From NCBI GenBank assembly GCA_949292945.1, contig CASFAX010000009.1:1-48405 (forward strand): DNA of 48,405 bases, written 5' to 3'. Position 1 is the first letter of the stretch. The number at the start of each line of letters is the position of its first letter. The notes beneath the pieces were generated by a model. That model did no database searches and was not told the DNA's origin. It saw only the letters and a program-made list of their open reading frames with translations. Origin of the DNA: an uncultured Bacillota bacterium (GTDB lineage: Bacteria; Bacillota; Clostridia; Peptostreptococcales; Anaerovoracaceae). Below are positions 18,233 to 26,986 of the stretch, one piece after another. The position numbers and the translations under genes are program-made.

Positions 18233-18248
18233 TGGCACGGTAATTGCT
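18233..18248 (+). promoter_or_regulatory. Sigma-54 (-24/-12) promoter of the NhaC-family transporter
   Basis: TGGCAC (18233-18238), five bases, then TTGCT (18244-18248) is a full consensus match with GG and GC in the right register. Transcription should start near 18259, leaving a leader of about 60 bases before the ATG at 18321. Confidence 0.9.
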
Positions 18249-18320
18249 TTTAAGGGAAATGCTCGCAATTATCAGAAGGGGTTTTTTATTTTCCCCTAAA
18301 ACATGAAAAAGGAGACAGAT

Positions 18321-19829
18321 ATGAATTTTCTTATAGCATTTGTTAAATTCGTACCGGTGTTCGTCCTGGCTGCCCTAATGATATTCGGATGGGACGCCCT
18401 CATCGCGGCGCCACTGGCAACCATTGCAGCGGTTATAATCGCCGGCCTTACCGAAAAGCTCAAGTTCAACGACTGCCTTAAGGCGGCAATGGACAGCGTG
18501 GGCAACATTCTCGTAGCCCTGTTCATACTCATGTTCGCATACGCCATGGCAAGCGCGTTCATGACTACGGGCGTAGGCGCATCCGTTGTAAACCTTGCTC
18601 TTTCCGTAGGCGTTACGGCCAGAACCACGGCAGTTATCGGGCTCTTCGTTACGGGTATTCTTTCCGTTGCTACGGGAACTTCCTGGGGAACTTTCGCAGC
18701 ATGCGCCCCTATATTCCTGTGGCTCATCCACATCGTAGACCCTAACTGTGCAGAGACCGGAAGCCTTCTCCTCACCACCTGTGCTATCGCAGGCGGAGCA
18801 TGCTTCGGAGACAACATCGGGCTTATTTCAGATACCACCATCGTATCCTCCGGTATTCAGGGAGTAGAAGTAGTAGACAGAATCAGAACTCAGGGCGTGT
18901 GGTCCGTATCCTGCCTCATTCTGGCAGGGGTATGCTTCTTCATCGCGGCTACCTTAATGGGACTTCCTAACACCGCGGCAGATACCAGCGGGGTTCTGGA
19001 TGCCATTCCTCAGAGCGGCCTCGACTATCTGGCCGTTGAAAAGCCTGAGGCAATAGACCTTCTCAACCAGGTTGAAAGCGGCGTGTCCTACATAATGATC
19101 ATTCCGCTCATACTGGTAATCGCCTTTGCGATCATCGGCTTTAATACCTTTGCCTGCATCGGAACCGGCATACTTTCCGCGTATGTTCTCGGAATCTTCG
19201 CAGGAACCACCAGCTTCACAACAGCAGGTATCACTGAGTATCTGGAGCTGTGCATGGACGGATTTGCAGACGCCGGTTCCTGGGTAGTAGTAATGATGAT
19301 GTGGGTTGCAGCCTTTGGCGGAATCATGGGCAGAATGCACGCCTTCGAGCCGCTTTCCAAGCTTATCGTAAAGATTTCCAGAAACGTAAGACAGCTGATG
19401 ACCTGCAACGGTCTCCTCTGCCTCCTTGGCAACGCCGTTCTCTCAGACGAGATGGCTCAGATCGTAACCGTAGGCCCTATCACAAAGAACATCGTAGAGG
19501 AAAACCTGGAAGGAACCGAAGAGGCTATGTACTCCATAAAGCTTAGAAACGCTACGTTCAGTGACGCTATGGGCGTATTCGGCTCCCAGCTCATTCCTTG
19601 GCACGTATACCTCGCGTTCTACGTAGGTATTGCCGTAAACGTATATCCGCTGTTCGAGTTCACCAACACCGACTTTATAAAGTATAACTTTATGGCGATG
19701 ATTGCTGTAGCTTCCATGCTCATCCTCACCCTTACTGGTGCAGACAGATTCGTTCCGCTGTTCAGAATGGCAAGAGAGCCTGAAGTGCAGCTGAAGAAAA
19801 ACATAAAGAAAGAAAACGCTACAGCATAG
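18321..19829 (+). CDS. NhaC-family Na+-coupled transporter
   Basis: This 502-residue membrane protein has about 12 hydrophobic segments. LSVATGTSWGTFAACAPI and CFGDNIGLISDTTIVSS are NhaC-family blocks. Members exchange Na+ with H+, but many clostridial ones sit in amino-acid fermentation loci and probably move amino or organic acids; the control by an activator with a diaminohexanoate-dehydrogenase-like sensor points the same way here. I chose the ATG at 18321, which follows AAAAAGGAGACAGAT, over an ATG six codons upstream. It is transcribed alone from the sigma-54 promoter and ends in a strong terminator. Confidence 0.9.
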   Translation: MNFLIAFVKFVPVFVLAALMIFGWDALIAAPLATIAAVIIAGLTEKLKFNDCLKAAMDSVGNILVALFILMFAYAMASAFMTTGVGASVVNLALSVGVTARTTAVIGLFVTGILSVATGTSWGTFAACAPIFLWLIHIVDPNCAETGSLLLTTCAIAGGACFGDNIGLISDTTIVSSGIQGVEVVDRIRTQGVWSVSCLILAGVCFFIAATLMGLPNTAADTSGVLDAIPQSGLDYLAVEKPEAIDLLNQVESGVSYIMIIPLILVIAFAIIGFNTFACIGTGILSAYVLGIFAGTTSFTTAGITEYLELCMDGFADAGSWVVVMMMWVAAFGGIMGRMHAFEPLSKLIVKISRNVRQLMTCNGLLCLLGNAVLSDEMAQIVTVGPITKNIVEENLEGTEEAMYSIKLRNATFSDAMGVFGSQLIPWHVYLAFYVGIAVNVYPLFEFTNTDFIKYNFMAMIAVASMLILTLTGADRFVPLFRMAREPEVQLKKNIKKENATA

Positions 19830-19867
19830 ACTTCTTTCGAATATAAGAAATACGTCAATCTGTAATA

Positions 19868-19906
19868 ATGCCCGCCGGCGAAGTAAAATCGCCGGCGGGC
19901 ATTTCT
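19868..19906 (+). terminator. Strong terminator after the NhaC-family gene
   Basis: A 14-bp perfect stem (ATGCCCGCCGGCGA at 19868-19881 with its complement at 19889-19902) and a 7-base loop is followed by TTTCT. A second hairpin, GTGCGCC/GGCGCAC, is at 19911-19928. Confidence 0.9.
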
Positions 19907-19985
19907 AATGGTGCGCCTGGCGGCGCACGTTTCTAACGGGTGAAAGTCCTGAATCTCAACGATTGAAACCGCCGTGAGAGGATGA

Positions 19986-20188
19986 TTTATCGTAAAAAAT
20001 GTAAATAGACGAATTTATACATAGCGTTTTTATCGCCAAGCATCCCCAAATCGCCAATTTAACGATAAGGAACAGGCCAAAATAGCATGCGGACATCAAG
20101 ATACTTATAGTCGAAGTTGGTTATAAGCTCTGTATTACGATAAAATCGTTATCGTCAAAAGCTGAAAAATGGTAAAGCTTACGATAAA
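19986..20188. repeat. Intergenic element E: inverted-repeat units, arm TTATCGT
   Basis: Left arms are at 19987 (TTATCGT), 20030 (TTATCG), 20105 (TTATAGT) and 20149 (TTATCGT), offsets 0, 43, 118 and 162. Right arms ACGATAA are at 20062, 20137 and 20181, each exactly 32 bases after its left arm; the right arm of the first unit is not recognisable. The spacing matches elements A-C while the arm sequence is different. The element lies between two convergent genes, in 19830-20252, where I see no coding sequence. Confidence 0.75.
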
Positions 20189-20252
20189 GGCATCTATGGC
20201 TGAATGCGGGATGTGCGGGCCTCAGCGGCGCGGCACACGACTCGCTGTCCAC

Positions 20253-21638
20253 TTACGATTTTGAGCACTGGGCTTCTCTCTCTTCCCACGGAGCGTACGG
20301 CGCTTTCAGCTCTGCCATAAGGTCGCCGCCCTTTGATCTGACGTAAACCATACGACCCGCAAAATATATTGCAGAAATAACCACCGTGGCGATTACGATG
20401 ATCCAGCTTAAAATTTCCAGTTCCATGAACATTGTAATCGCAAGGTATACGGATACCACCAGAGCGAAAATGCTGAGAACATATACCAGAGGTACGTTCA
20501 GCTTCAGACCCGTATGGCGGCATGCGTTCGGATAGCGCTTTCTCAGGAAGAACGGCACCAGACATGTCGGTACGGCGCAGGCCGTGTTTACAAAGCTGAA
20601 TATGGTCATCAGCTCGCCGAAGCTGCTTCCCGTTCCTACCAGGAACACCGAAAATCCTATAACGAAAACCAGGATCACTGTAGACACTCCGTATCTGTTT
20701 CTCCTGGCCACTACCTCCGGAAACACCCTGTGGTCGGCAGATACCTGAATGAGTGCACACGACAGCATTATTACAGGCACGATGCTGGTAAGTATTCCGC
20801 AGATAGGTCCGCCCACTATGAAGAATGTCAGAAGTCCTGAGCCAAGGAACCTGCCTCCTACGTCTGCCAGATTTGCGACCTCTGCTCCGGGCATGCAGCC
20901 CAGCGTTACCACAGCCATAAGCATATAGATTATGCACACTATGGTAGGCGCCAGAATCAGTGTCAGCGGTATATCCCTGCGCGGATTTTTCGTGTCATCT
21001 GCAATCTGAGAAACGCTTCCCGCTCCTGATAGAGTGGATGTGAACAGGCCCACAGTTGCCGAGAAGCTGGTGAGAGTAAGGCCGCTTCCCAGAGATTCCG
21101 TAAGTGAAAGCCTGGTCATATCTATATTAGGCACTCCGATAAATACGTATACGGCTATGGCGCAGAGCATGACGAGCACCATTATGTTGTTCACCGATGC
21201 AAAGGTATGATTTCCCAACCATGCCAGAATCCCGAATATTATGAGCATCGTAATTCCGATAGCTATCTCATAACCTGCCATAGCAGGGAAGAGGACCACG
21301 AAGTATTCGGCAAACATTACGGCAAAGGTCGCTATCAGCGCCGGCTGAAGTATTCCCTGAAGCGTCATCCAGAGGCCGAAAAACGGGTGCATAAGCTTGG
21401 TGGAATAGAGGAAAAAGCTTCCCGACGTAGGTATCACAGAAGACGCGTACACGTTAGGGAACATGTTGGCTATAGTATATATGGCTGCGGCTATGAGAGC
21501 AGGGATCACCATGGCTCCCACCGAATTTATCCCCTCAGGAAGAGCTCCGAAAATGCCGGAGCCTATTATGGCGCCGATGCCGTTGGCAACACAGCCGAAC
21601 AGACCTATCTTTTTAACGGTTTCCTGTCTTTTACTCAT
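20253..21638 (-). CDS. APC-family amino-acid permease
   Basis: This protein of about 461 residues has 12 hydrophobic segments and the APC-superfamily N-terminal helix with a glycine-rich break (GAIIGSGIFGALPEG). ADDTKNPRRDIP between later helices is also typical. The substrate is not readable; relatives move amino acids or polyamines by cation symport or exchange. I favour the ATG at 21638, eight bases after GGAGG, over one two codons upstream. It overlaps the ferredoxin gene and is the last of three coupled genes, so it probably imports the substrate or exports the product of the flavoprotein. Confidence 0.88.
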   Translation of the reverse strand: MSKRQETVKKIGLFGCVANGIGAIIGSGIFGALPEGINSVGAMVIPALIAAAIYTIANMFPNVYASSVIPTSGSFFLYSTKLMHPFFGLWMTLQGILQPALIATFAVMFAEYFVVLFPAMAGYEIAIGITMLIIFGILAWLGNHTFASVNNIMVLVMLCAIAVYVFIGVPNIDMTRLSLTESLGSGLTLTSFSATVGLFTSTLSGAGSVSQIADDTKNPRRDIPLTLILAPTIVCIIYMLMAVVTLGCMPGAEVANLADVGGRFLGSGLLTFFIVGGPICGILTSIVPVIMLSCALIQVSADHRVFPEVVARRNRYGVSTVILVFVIGFSVFLVGTGSSFGELMTIFSFVNTACAVPTCLVPFFLRKRYPNACRHTGLKLNVPLVYVLSIFALVVSVYLAITMFMELEILSWIIVIATVVISAIYFAGRMVYVRSKGGDLMAELKAPYAPWEEREAQCSKS

Positions 21639-21945
21639 CTGCATCTCCTCCTTTTCCGGATACGGATGTCCCGGTCTCCGGTTTTACCGGAACGAACTTT
21701 GCCCTGTTCATCAAAGGGTGCTGAAGGCGGATCGCCCCGGAGGCCGGACATGCCATGACGCAGGCTCCGCAGTAGTAGCACTCACCGGGATACAGAACCA
21801 CAGGATGTCTGCCTTTCTCCGGGTCCGGAATCAAGATATCGCACTGGCAGACATCTGCACACCTGTTGCAGCCTGTGCACAGAGTCTCGTCGAAGATCAG
21901 AGGCTCGGCGCTGCAAGGCACGACTTTAGCTGTTAATGAATTCAT
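21631..21945 (-). CDS. Di-cluster [4Fe-4S] ferredoxin, AprB-like
   Basis: The 104-residue protein binds two [4Fe-4S] clusters: CTGCNRCADVCQCD and CYYCGACVMACP. The layout, with a loop between the clusters and a short tail, resembles the electron-transfer subunit of adenylylsulfate-reductase-like complexes rather than a free clostridial ferredoxin. It overlaps the flavoprotein gene (4 bp if the GTG at 21951 is used) and the permease, so the three are translationally coupled. I chose the ATG at 21945, preceded by GGAAG. It should carry electrons to or from the flavoprotein. Confidence 0.88.
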   Translation of the reverse strand: MNSLTAKVVPCSAEPLIFDETLCTGCNRCADVCQCDILIPDPEKGRHPVVLYPGECYYCGACVMACPASGAIRLQHPLMNRAKFVPVKPETGTSVSGKGGDADE

Positions 21946-21947
21946 CT

Positions 21948-23891
21948 TCACTTCCGCTCACCTCCCAGGTAATCCTGATTTCTCTTTTCATACTCTTCCT
22001 TCAGATCTCCGAAATAATCGTGCTCCACGACACCGCGAACCGGCTTTCCATCCTCCATCCTGACGGTTATGAAGTGTTTGTCAGAAGGCGGGTCCATCTC
22101 CGGAAAATCACTTCTCTCGAAGCAGAGAGGTCTGGAACTCGACTCTCTCATCAGGCAGGCGTTAAGCACCATCTCCGATACGTCCATTATGTCCAGAACC
22201 TCGTGAGTTCTCATGAGGTCGTGAGGATTGCTGCATGAAAGCTGAGGAACTATATCCTGTCTGTAGCTCTTCAGAAGATCCAGACCTTCTTCCAGAAGAT
22301 CCCTGCACTTGATTCCTCCGCAGTAGTTCTGCATGGCCTTTGAAACAGCCATATTCAGCTCCTTCCAGCCCATTCCCTCAGGCCTGTACATAGGCGCGTA
22401 AATCCGCTGTTTTTCCTCCTCGATGTCGTCCCTGCATACCGGCTGGATCTGAACCGTTCCCGCATATGCAGCGGCCTTGCGCCCTGCATAGTGACCCGTA
22501 GCGCATGCATGCCCCGCGCAGTCGCTGGCAAAGAGCTGGTCTCCTGCGGCGTAAAGTCCATCTATATTCGTCTTAAGATCCCAGTCGTGCATTATCCCTC
22601 CGGGCGCGCCGAAGAACTGGCGCTCCTGAGGCAGGAACGAAGCACTCTGCCATCCGTTGCCATAGCTCTGAAGAGCATGCTTTGTCGGATCGAACCCACG
22701 CTGAGTGTAGTATTCCAGGATAGGTATCTTCGTCTTTGCCTCTTCTCCCACCATCATGCCCCAGATAACCTTTCTCTCCATCTCAGGCATGCGGCTCAGA
22801 TCAGCATAAAACGGCAGCTGATATCCCCGCTTCATCAGCTCGTCAAAAGGCATGGTCTCAGGGCCTCTGTAATCGTATTTAGGTTCGTCTATCACTCCTC
22901 CCTTGAGGAAAAACTTCTGACCCTTCACCGGATAATACCTCTCCGAAACGGTCTTCAGCACGTTGCCGTCTCTGTCAAGGTAAGGAATCTCAACTCCACG
23001 GGCATCCACCATCGTAGCGGCATACCAGGTGTTGTGATTGTTGCCGGTACCATAAGGCGGGAAGCTTCTCCCTGCAGCGGAGAATTCAGCCTTTATCGAT
23101 TTTTCCATCATGGTGAATTCCACACCGGCGCGCCATCCCATAGCATGTCCGCTTCCTATGCTCTGAAACGGTCTGAACTCACAAAGTCCTGCAAGATCCG
23201 GATTGAAGAGCCACACTCTGGCAGGCCTCGACATAGCAAGCACAGTGGCCTTTGCCCTGAACACCATGAACTTTCCCGTGCGTACGTTCATGCCCATTGC
23301 TCCGGTGCAGAGCTTCTTACCTTCTACGTCTTTCGTAAGAAGGCCCGTGGCCTCTGTCCGGTCGAAGACCTTTACGCCCAGCCTCTTAAGCTCCCTTCCG
23401 AGCGCCGGTTTGAAAGTGGATCCCCAAACCCTCAGGGTGAACTTATTCTCGTAGTCGTAGGCGAACATCAGCTTCGTCTCATCATCTCTGAACTCGGCTC
23501 CGGCAAACTCATCTTCCGTATCTCTGATCTTGCCGCCGAAGCGCTCCAGATCCAAAAGCCTGTCGAATCCCTCTCTGCACTCTATGTAGTGGGAAATTCC
23601 GTTGGAATAATGGTCCTGTTCATCCACATAGGCATAGGCAATCTCCTCCGGGGTTACCTTGGAGCATGGGTTTGTACATGCGGACTCCCAGTGGTCAAAG
23701 CCTGTGCCGGCGGCTCCGCTCCGCTCTGTCGCTCCCTTTTCCACCAGTGCCACCTTCTGTCCTCTCTGCGCCGCGGCTATAGCGGCAAAGCACCCTGCAA
23801 GACCGCCGCCCAGCACCAGAACGTCAGTCTCTACGGTTTCGGTCTTGTCGAATTCGTCAGGATAAGGCCATTTATATGTATCCGTAGGCAT
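21948..23891 (-). CDS. AprA/fumarate-reductase-type flavoprotein
   Basis: The 647-residue protein belongs to the flavoprotein family of fumarate reductase, succinate dehydrogenase and adenylylsulfate reductase. The FAD dinucleotide fold is VLGGGLAGCFAAIAAAQRG near residue 26, followed by VEKGATERSGAAGTG. GLYAAGDQLFASDCAGHACATG near residue 480 is the second FAD contact. There is no twin-arginine or lipoprotein signal, so it is cytoplasmic. The paired di-cluster ferredoxin and overall layout favour an AprA-like enzyme, but I see no sulfate-reduction genes and the linked amino-acid permease suggests an organic substrate. Its substrate and direction are unknown. Confidence 0.85.
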   Translation of the reverse strand: MPTDTYKWPYPDEFDKTETVETDVLVLGGGLAGCFAAIAAAQRGQKVALVEKGATERSGAAGTGFDHWESACTNPCSKVTPEEIAYAYVDEQDHYSNGISHYIECREGFDRLLDLERFGGKIRDTEDEFAGAEFRDDETKLMFAYDYENKFTLRVWGSTFKPALGRELKRLGVKVFDRTEATGLLTKDVEGKKLCTGAMGMNVRTGKFMVFRAKATVLAMSRPARVWLFNPDLAGLCEFRPFQSIGSGHAMGWRAGVEFTMMEKSIKAEFSAAGRSFPPYGTGNNHNTWYAATMVDARGVEIPYLDRDGNVLKTVSERYYPVKGQKFFLKGGVIDEPKYDYRGPETMPFDELMKRGYQLPFYADLSRMPEMERKVIWGMMVGEEAKTKIPILEYYTQRGFDPTKHALQSYGNGWQSASFLPQERQFFGAPGGIMHDWDLKTNIDGLYAAGDQLFASDCAGHACATGHYAGRKAAAYAGTVQIQPVCRDDIEEEKQRIYAPMYRPEGMGWKELNMAVSKAMQNYCGGIKCRDLLEEGLDLLKSYRQDIVPQLSCSNPHDLMRTHEVLDIMDVSEMVLNACLMRESSSRPLCFERSDFPEMDPPSDKHFITVRMEDGKPVRGVVEHDYFGDLKEEYEKRNQDYLGGERK

Positions 23892-23977
23892 AAATCGGTT
23901 CTCCTTCCTTTGTATATTTCTGCTTCGCTTTTTCTTTTGCCCTTTATCAATGTACAGTGCTAAAGTATCGATAATTT

Positions 23978-24006
23978 ATTATAAGCCTGTCAGCGAAAAT
24001 GTACAA
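23978..24006 (-). promoter_or_regulatory. Sigma-70 type promoter of the flavoprotein operon
   Basis: TTGTAC (24006-24001), a 17-base spacer and TATAAT (23983-23978) on the minus strand stand about 87 bp before the flavoprotein start. Confidence 0.5.
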
Positions 24007-24061
24007 GCATATTTTTCATGCAGGGCTGTTATATCGATGAGAAAGGCGCTTCTCCGCATAC

Positions 24062-24102
24062 AAAAACTGCCCCACCGACGTTTTTCTACGTCGATGGGGC
24101 AG
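24062..24102 (-). terminator. Rho-independent terminator after the small anchored protein gene
   Basis: CTGCCCCA with CGACGT (24067-24081) pairs with ACGTCGATGGGGCAG (24088-24102) with one wobble, and five T follow on the minus strand (A run at 24062-24066). Confidence 0.9.
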
Positions 24103-24134
24103 TCCCGATTGCTGTTATTCAACAATATTCATTT

Positions 24135-24470
24135 TTACGGCATCGGCCCGTACTCATCACTGGTTACGTCTATGCCTTCGCTGGTTATATACTGCCTCAC
24201 GCTGCGGAAATCTTCCGCCTCGTAATATTCCACGGTATCCTCGTAGAACTCATCCGATACGTCGTTGCCGGCTTTGTCCGTCACCTCATAGCTTTCCGGA
24301 TTCTCAAAGTAGCCGGTAAAGTACTCCACAAATTCCTCAGAAGGAGCTTCATGATAGAATATCCACGGTCTCAGCTTAGGCATGTATATGAGCACAGACG
24401 CTGTTATTAGAGCAAATATCACTATGGCGGCGATGAGCATGGCCACCTTGGTCTTCATGTTAAGATTCAA
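24135..24470 (-). CDS. Small membrane-anchored protein, unknown function
   Basis: The 111 residues comprise a short basic N-terminus, one hydrophobic helix (about 9-29) and an acidic outer domain with many Glu and Asp (EEFVEYFTGYFENPESYE, DEFYEDTVEYYEAEDF). I do not recognise a family. The frame opens at a TTG at 24470, nine bases after GGAGG; the first ATG, at 24458, is too far from that site, so I keep the TTG. A strong terminator follows and no gene is close enough to form an operon, so it appears to be transcribed alone. Confidence 0.6.
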   Translation of the reverse strand: MNLNMKTKVAMLIAAIVIFALITASVLIYMPKLRPWIFYHEAPSEEFVEYFTGYFENPESYEVTDKAGNDVSDEFYEDTVEYYEAEDFRSVRQYITSEGIDVTSDEYGPMP

Positions 24471-24639
24471 TGCAAGATTCCTCCGGTTCCTTTTAATTTA
24501 CTGTATCTCACCCCTGTACCTTAGATATTAAAGAATTCCGGGAAATTGGTCAATAGCTTCGCAGCAAAAAGCTGAAGAACGCGAACTCTTAAGTGCCGCG
24601 GTCAGCAGCTCGGTAGTTAAGAAAACGGGCATATGCAAA

Positions 24640-24684
24640 CGCCCGGAGCACCTGACTTCGCATCGAAGCCGAATGTTCCGGGCG
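24640..24684 (-). terminator. Hairpin after phoU, probable terminator
   Basis: CGCCCGGA (24640-24647) pairs with TCCGGGCG (24677-24684), with a second stem CTTCG/CGAAG inside. The T tract on the minus strand is short (GTTTGC), so termination strength is uncertain. It lies 30 bp after the phoU stop. Confidence 0.55.
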
Positions 24685-24713
24685 CTTTATATCTTTAACA
24701 CACTTTCATCTGA

Positions 24714-25382
24714 CTACTTGTCGGCGTAGCGTTCCTCGTGGGAGAGGTGCTCGCCCAGGATGGAAAACTCCACCCACTCGGCGATGTTTACGGCGTGGTC
24801 TCCGATTCGCTCCAGGTATTTTGCTATCATCATCAGGTCGAGGCAGAGATCCGCAGACGTTTCGCCGCCGCGGATTATGGCGATTATATCTTCTCTCATC
24901 TGATTGAATACGTCGTCTACAACGTCGTCGTCGCGCATAACCTGATGGGCAAGCTTAAGGTCTTTGTCCACGAAGGAGCGGACAGAGTCTGCAACCATTT
25001 TCGTCGCGGCATCGGCCATCTTCTTAAGGTGGGTGTGGGTCTGGGCCTTGGTGCCCTTTATGATCGAGGCTATCTCCGATATGTCGGAGGCCTGGTCGCC
25101 GATTCGCTCCATGTCGGAAATCATCTTGAGGGCGGAGGATATGACTCTCAGGTCTCTTGCTACCGGCTGCTGCTGAAGGAGAAGCTTCAGGCAGAGATTT
25201 TCTATCTCCTTTTCCTTCTCGTCTATTTCGTGGTCGGTGTCCACTGCGATATTCAGCATTTCCTCGCTGCCGTCAAAGAGGCCTTTCATGGCATTTGAAA
25301 CCGCCAGCTCACAAAGGCTTCCCATCTTTATAAGTTCTACGTTAAGCAGCGCAAGCTGCTCGTCGAATCTGTTTCTCATCAT
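24714..25382 (-). CDS. phoU: Phosphate transport system regulator PhoU
   Basis: PhoU links the Pst transporter to the PhoR sensor kinase and restrains phosphate uptake and Pho expression. The 222 residues form two three-helix repeats (about 10-110 and 115-215), each with the expected acidic metal site: [10 protein letters not shown] with [12 protein letters not shown] in the first, and [11 protein letters not shown] with [12 protein letters not shown] in the second. The start overlaps pstB by 4 bp. It is the last gene of pstSCAB-phoU, the usual position in clostridia. Confidence 0.97.
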   Translation of the reverse strand: MMRNRFDEQLALLNVELIKMGSLCELAVSNAMKGLFDGSEEMLNIAVDTDHEIDEKEKEIENLCLKLLLQQQPVARDLRVISSALKMISDMERIGDQASDISEIASIIKGTKAQTHTHLKKMADAATKMVADSVRSFVDKDLKLAHQVMRDDDVVDDVFNQMREDIIAIIRGGETSADLCLDLMMIAKYLERIGDHAVNIAEWVEFSILGEHLSHEERYADK

Positions 25383-26134
25383 CCGAACCTCCCTGTAATG
25401 TAATCTTCGGTTTTCTTGTTGGACGGTACCGAGAACAGTTTTTCCGTCTTATCGTACTCTATCATTTCCCCCAGGAGGAAGAATGCGGTGTTGTCGGACA
25501 CTCTTACCGCCTGCTGCATGTTGTGGGTAACCATTATTATGGTGTACTTTTCCTTAAGTTCTATTGCAAGGTCCTCTATCTTGGAAGTGGAAATCGGGTC
25601 AAGAGCCGAAGTTGACTCATCCATGAGGAGTACCTCAGGTTCTACGGCAAGGGCTCTTGCGATGCAGAGTCTCTGCTGCTGGCCGCCGGAAAGTCCCAGG
25701 GCGCTCTTTTTGAGCCTGTCCTTAAGCTCATCCCAGATTGCCGCTGCTTTGAGGGAGTTTTCCACTATTTCGTCAAGCTCCGTCTTGTTCTTTATTCCAT
25801 GAGTTCTCGGGCCGTAGGCCACGTTGTCGTAAACGCTCATAGGAAACGGATTAGGCTTCTGGAAAACCATGCCCACCCGCTTTCTCAGGTTGTTCACGTC
25901 TACACCTTTTGCGTAGATGTCCATGCCGTCGAGGGCCACGAGACCGGTAATCTTACACCCTTCGACCAGGTCGTTCATTCTGTTCAAAGTCTTTAAAAGT
26001 GTGGATTTTCCGCAGCCGGACGGGCCTATGAGGGCGGTTATCTCCTTTTCCGGAATGCTTAAATTTATATTCTTCAGACCGTGAAAATTCCCGTAGTAGA
26101 GATTCAGGTCCTTTATTTCATATTTTGTCGCCAT
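25379..26134 (-). CDS. pstB: Phosphate ABC transporter ATP-binding protein
   Basis: PstB powers phosphate import. The Walker A loop is GPSGCGKST (37-45), the ABC signature [16 protein letters not shown] lies near residue 147, the Walker B motif [11 protein letters not shown] follows, and the switch histidine is in VTHNM. The 251 residues are the standard length. It lies 18 bp after pstA and overlaps phoU by 4 bp. The start has a GGAGAGGAG site. Confidence 0.98.
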   Translation of the reverse strand: MATKYEIKDLNLYYGNFHGLKNINLSIPEKEITALIGPSGCGKSTLLKTLNRMNDLVEGCKITGLVALDGMDIYAKGVDVNNLRKRVGMVFQKPNPFPMSVYDNVAYGPRTHGIKNKTELDEIVENSLKAAAIWDELKDRLKKSALGLSGGQQQRLCIARALAVEPEVLLMDESTSALDPISTSKIEDLAIELKEKYTIIMVTHNMQQAVRVSDNTAFFLLGEMIEYDKTEKLFSVPSNKKTEDYITGRFG

Positions 26135-26152
26135 TTGAATACTCCTCTCCTG

Positions 26153-26986
26153 TTATTCCTTGTTCTTTCCTACCGCTCTCGCCACGAGACCGGAAAGAGC
26201 GTTTATGATGATTACCATTACCAGCAGGACTACAGCTGTTGCGTACGCCTGATCCGTATAGAGTCCCTCTGAGAGGAGAGCGTACATGTGTACAGATAAG
26301 GTCCGTCCAGACGAGAACAGGCTCGTCGCAACACCTGTAACCGTTCCTGCCGTATATAGTAAAGCCGCTGTTTCTCCTACAATCCTGCCTATGCCAAGGA
26401 TTACCCCGGCAAGGATACCAGGTATTGCGGAAGGGAGTACTACCCTGAAAACAGTGCGCAGCTTTCCCGCTCCAAGTCCCAGACTGCCTTCTCTGTAGCT
26501 GTCCGGAACGCCTTTAAGGGCTTCCTCTGTGGTTCGCATTATAAGAGGAAGAATCATTATTGCAAGGGTCAGTATACCTGCCAGAATGTTATAGGACTTG
26601 AATGCCGTCACGAACATGAGGTAACCGAACAGTCCGTATACTATGGAAGGTATTCCCGAAAGAGTTTCCGTCGTCAGTCTTACAAGTCCGACGATTTTGT
26701 TTCCACGGCCTGCATACTCCACAAGGTATATGGCCGAAAACACTCCGAACGGCACGGCTATGAGAAGGGCAAGAGCCGTCATGGTGATGGTGTTTATGAT
26801 GGCCGGCATCATGGAAACGTTCTCGGTGGTGTATTCCCACTCAAAGAGTGAAGGTTTGAGGTTTGGTATTCCCATTATCAGTATGTAGCCCACAACGGCC
26901 ACCAGCACTCCCACGGTTATGAGAGCCGCCAGTTTGACAAGTATGTTGAGCACCAGGGAAAGTGGATGTCCTTTAAACTTCTGCAT
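26153..26986 (-). CDS. pstA: Phosphate ABC transporter permease PstA
   Basis: PstA is one of the two membrane subunits of the phosphate importer. The 277 residues hold six hydrophobic segments. The cytoplasmic coupling loop (EEALKGVPDSYREGSLGLGAGKLRTV), where the permease docks on PstB, matches the family. Its start shares one base with the pstC stop (TAATG), so the two permease genes are coupled. Confidence 0.96.
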   Translation of the reverse strand: MQKFKGHPLSLVLNILVKLAALITVGVLVAVVGYILIMGIPNLKPSLFEWEYTTENVSMMPAIINTITMTALALLIAVPFGVFSAIYLVEYAGRGNKIVGLVRLTTETLSGIPSIVYGLFGYLMFVTAFKSYNILAGILTLAIMILPLIMRTTEEALKGVPDSYREGSLGLGAGKLRTVFRVVLPSAIPGILAGVILGIGRIVGETAALLYTAGTVTGVATSLFSSGRTLSVHMYALLSEGLYTDQAYATAVVLLVMVIIINALSGLVARAVGKNKE

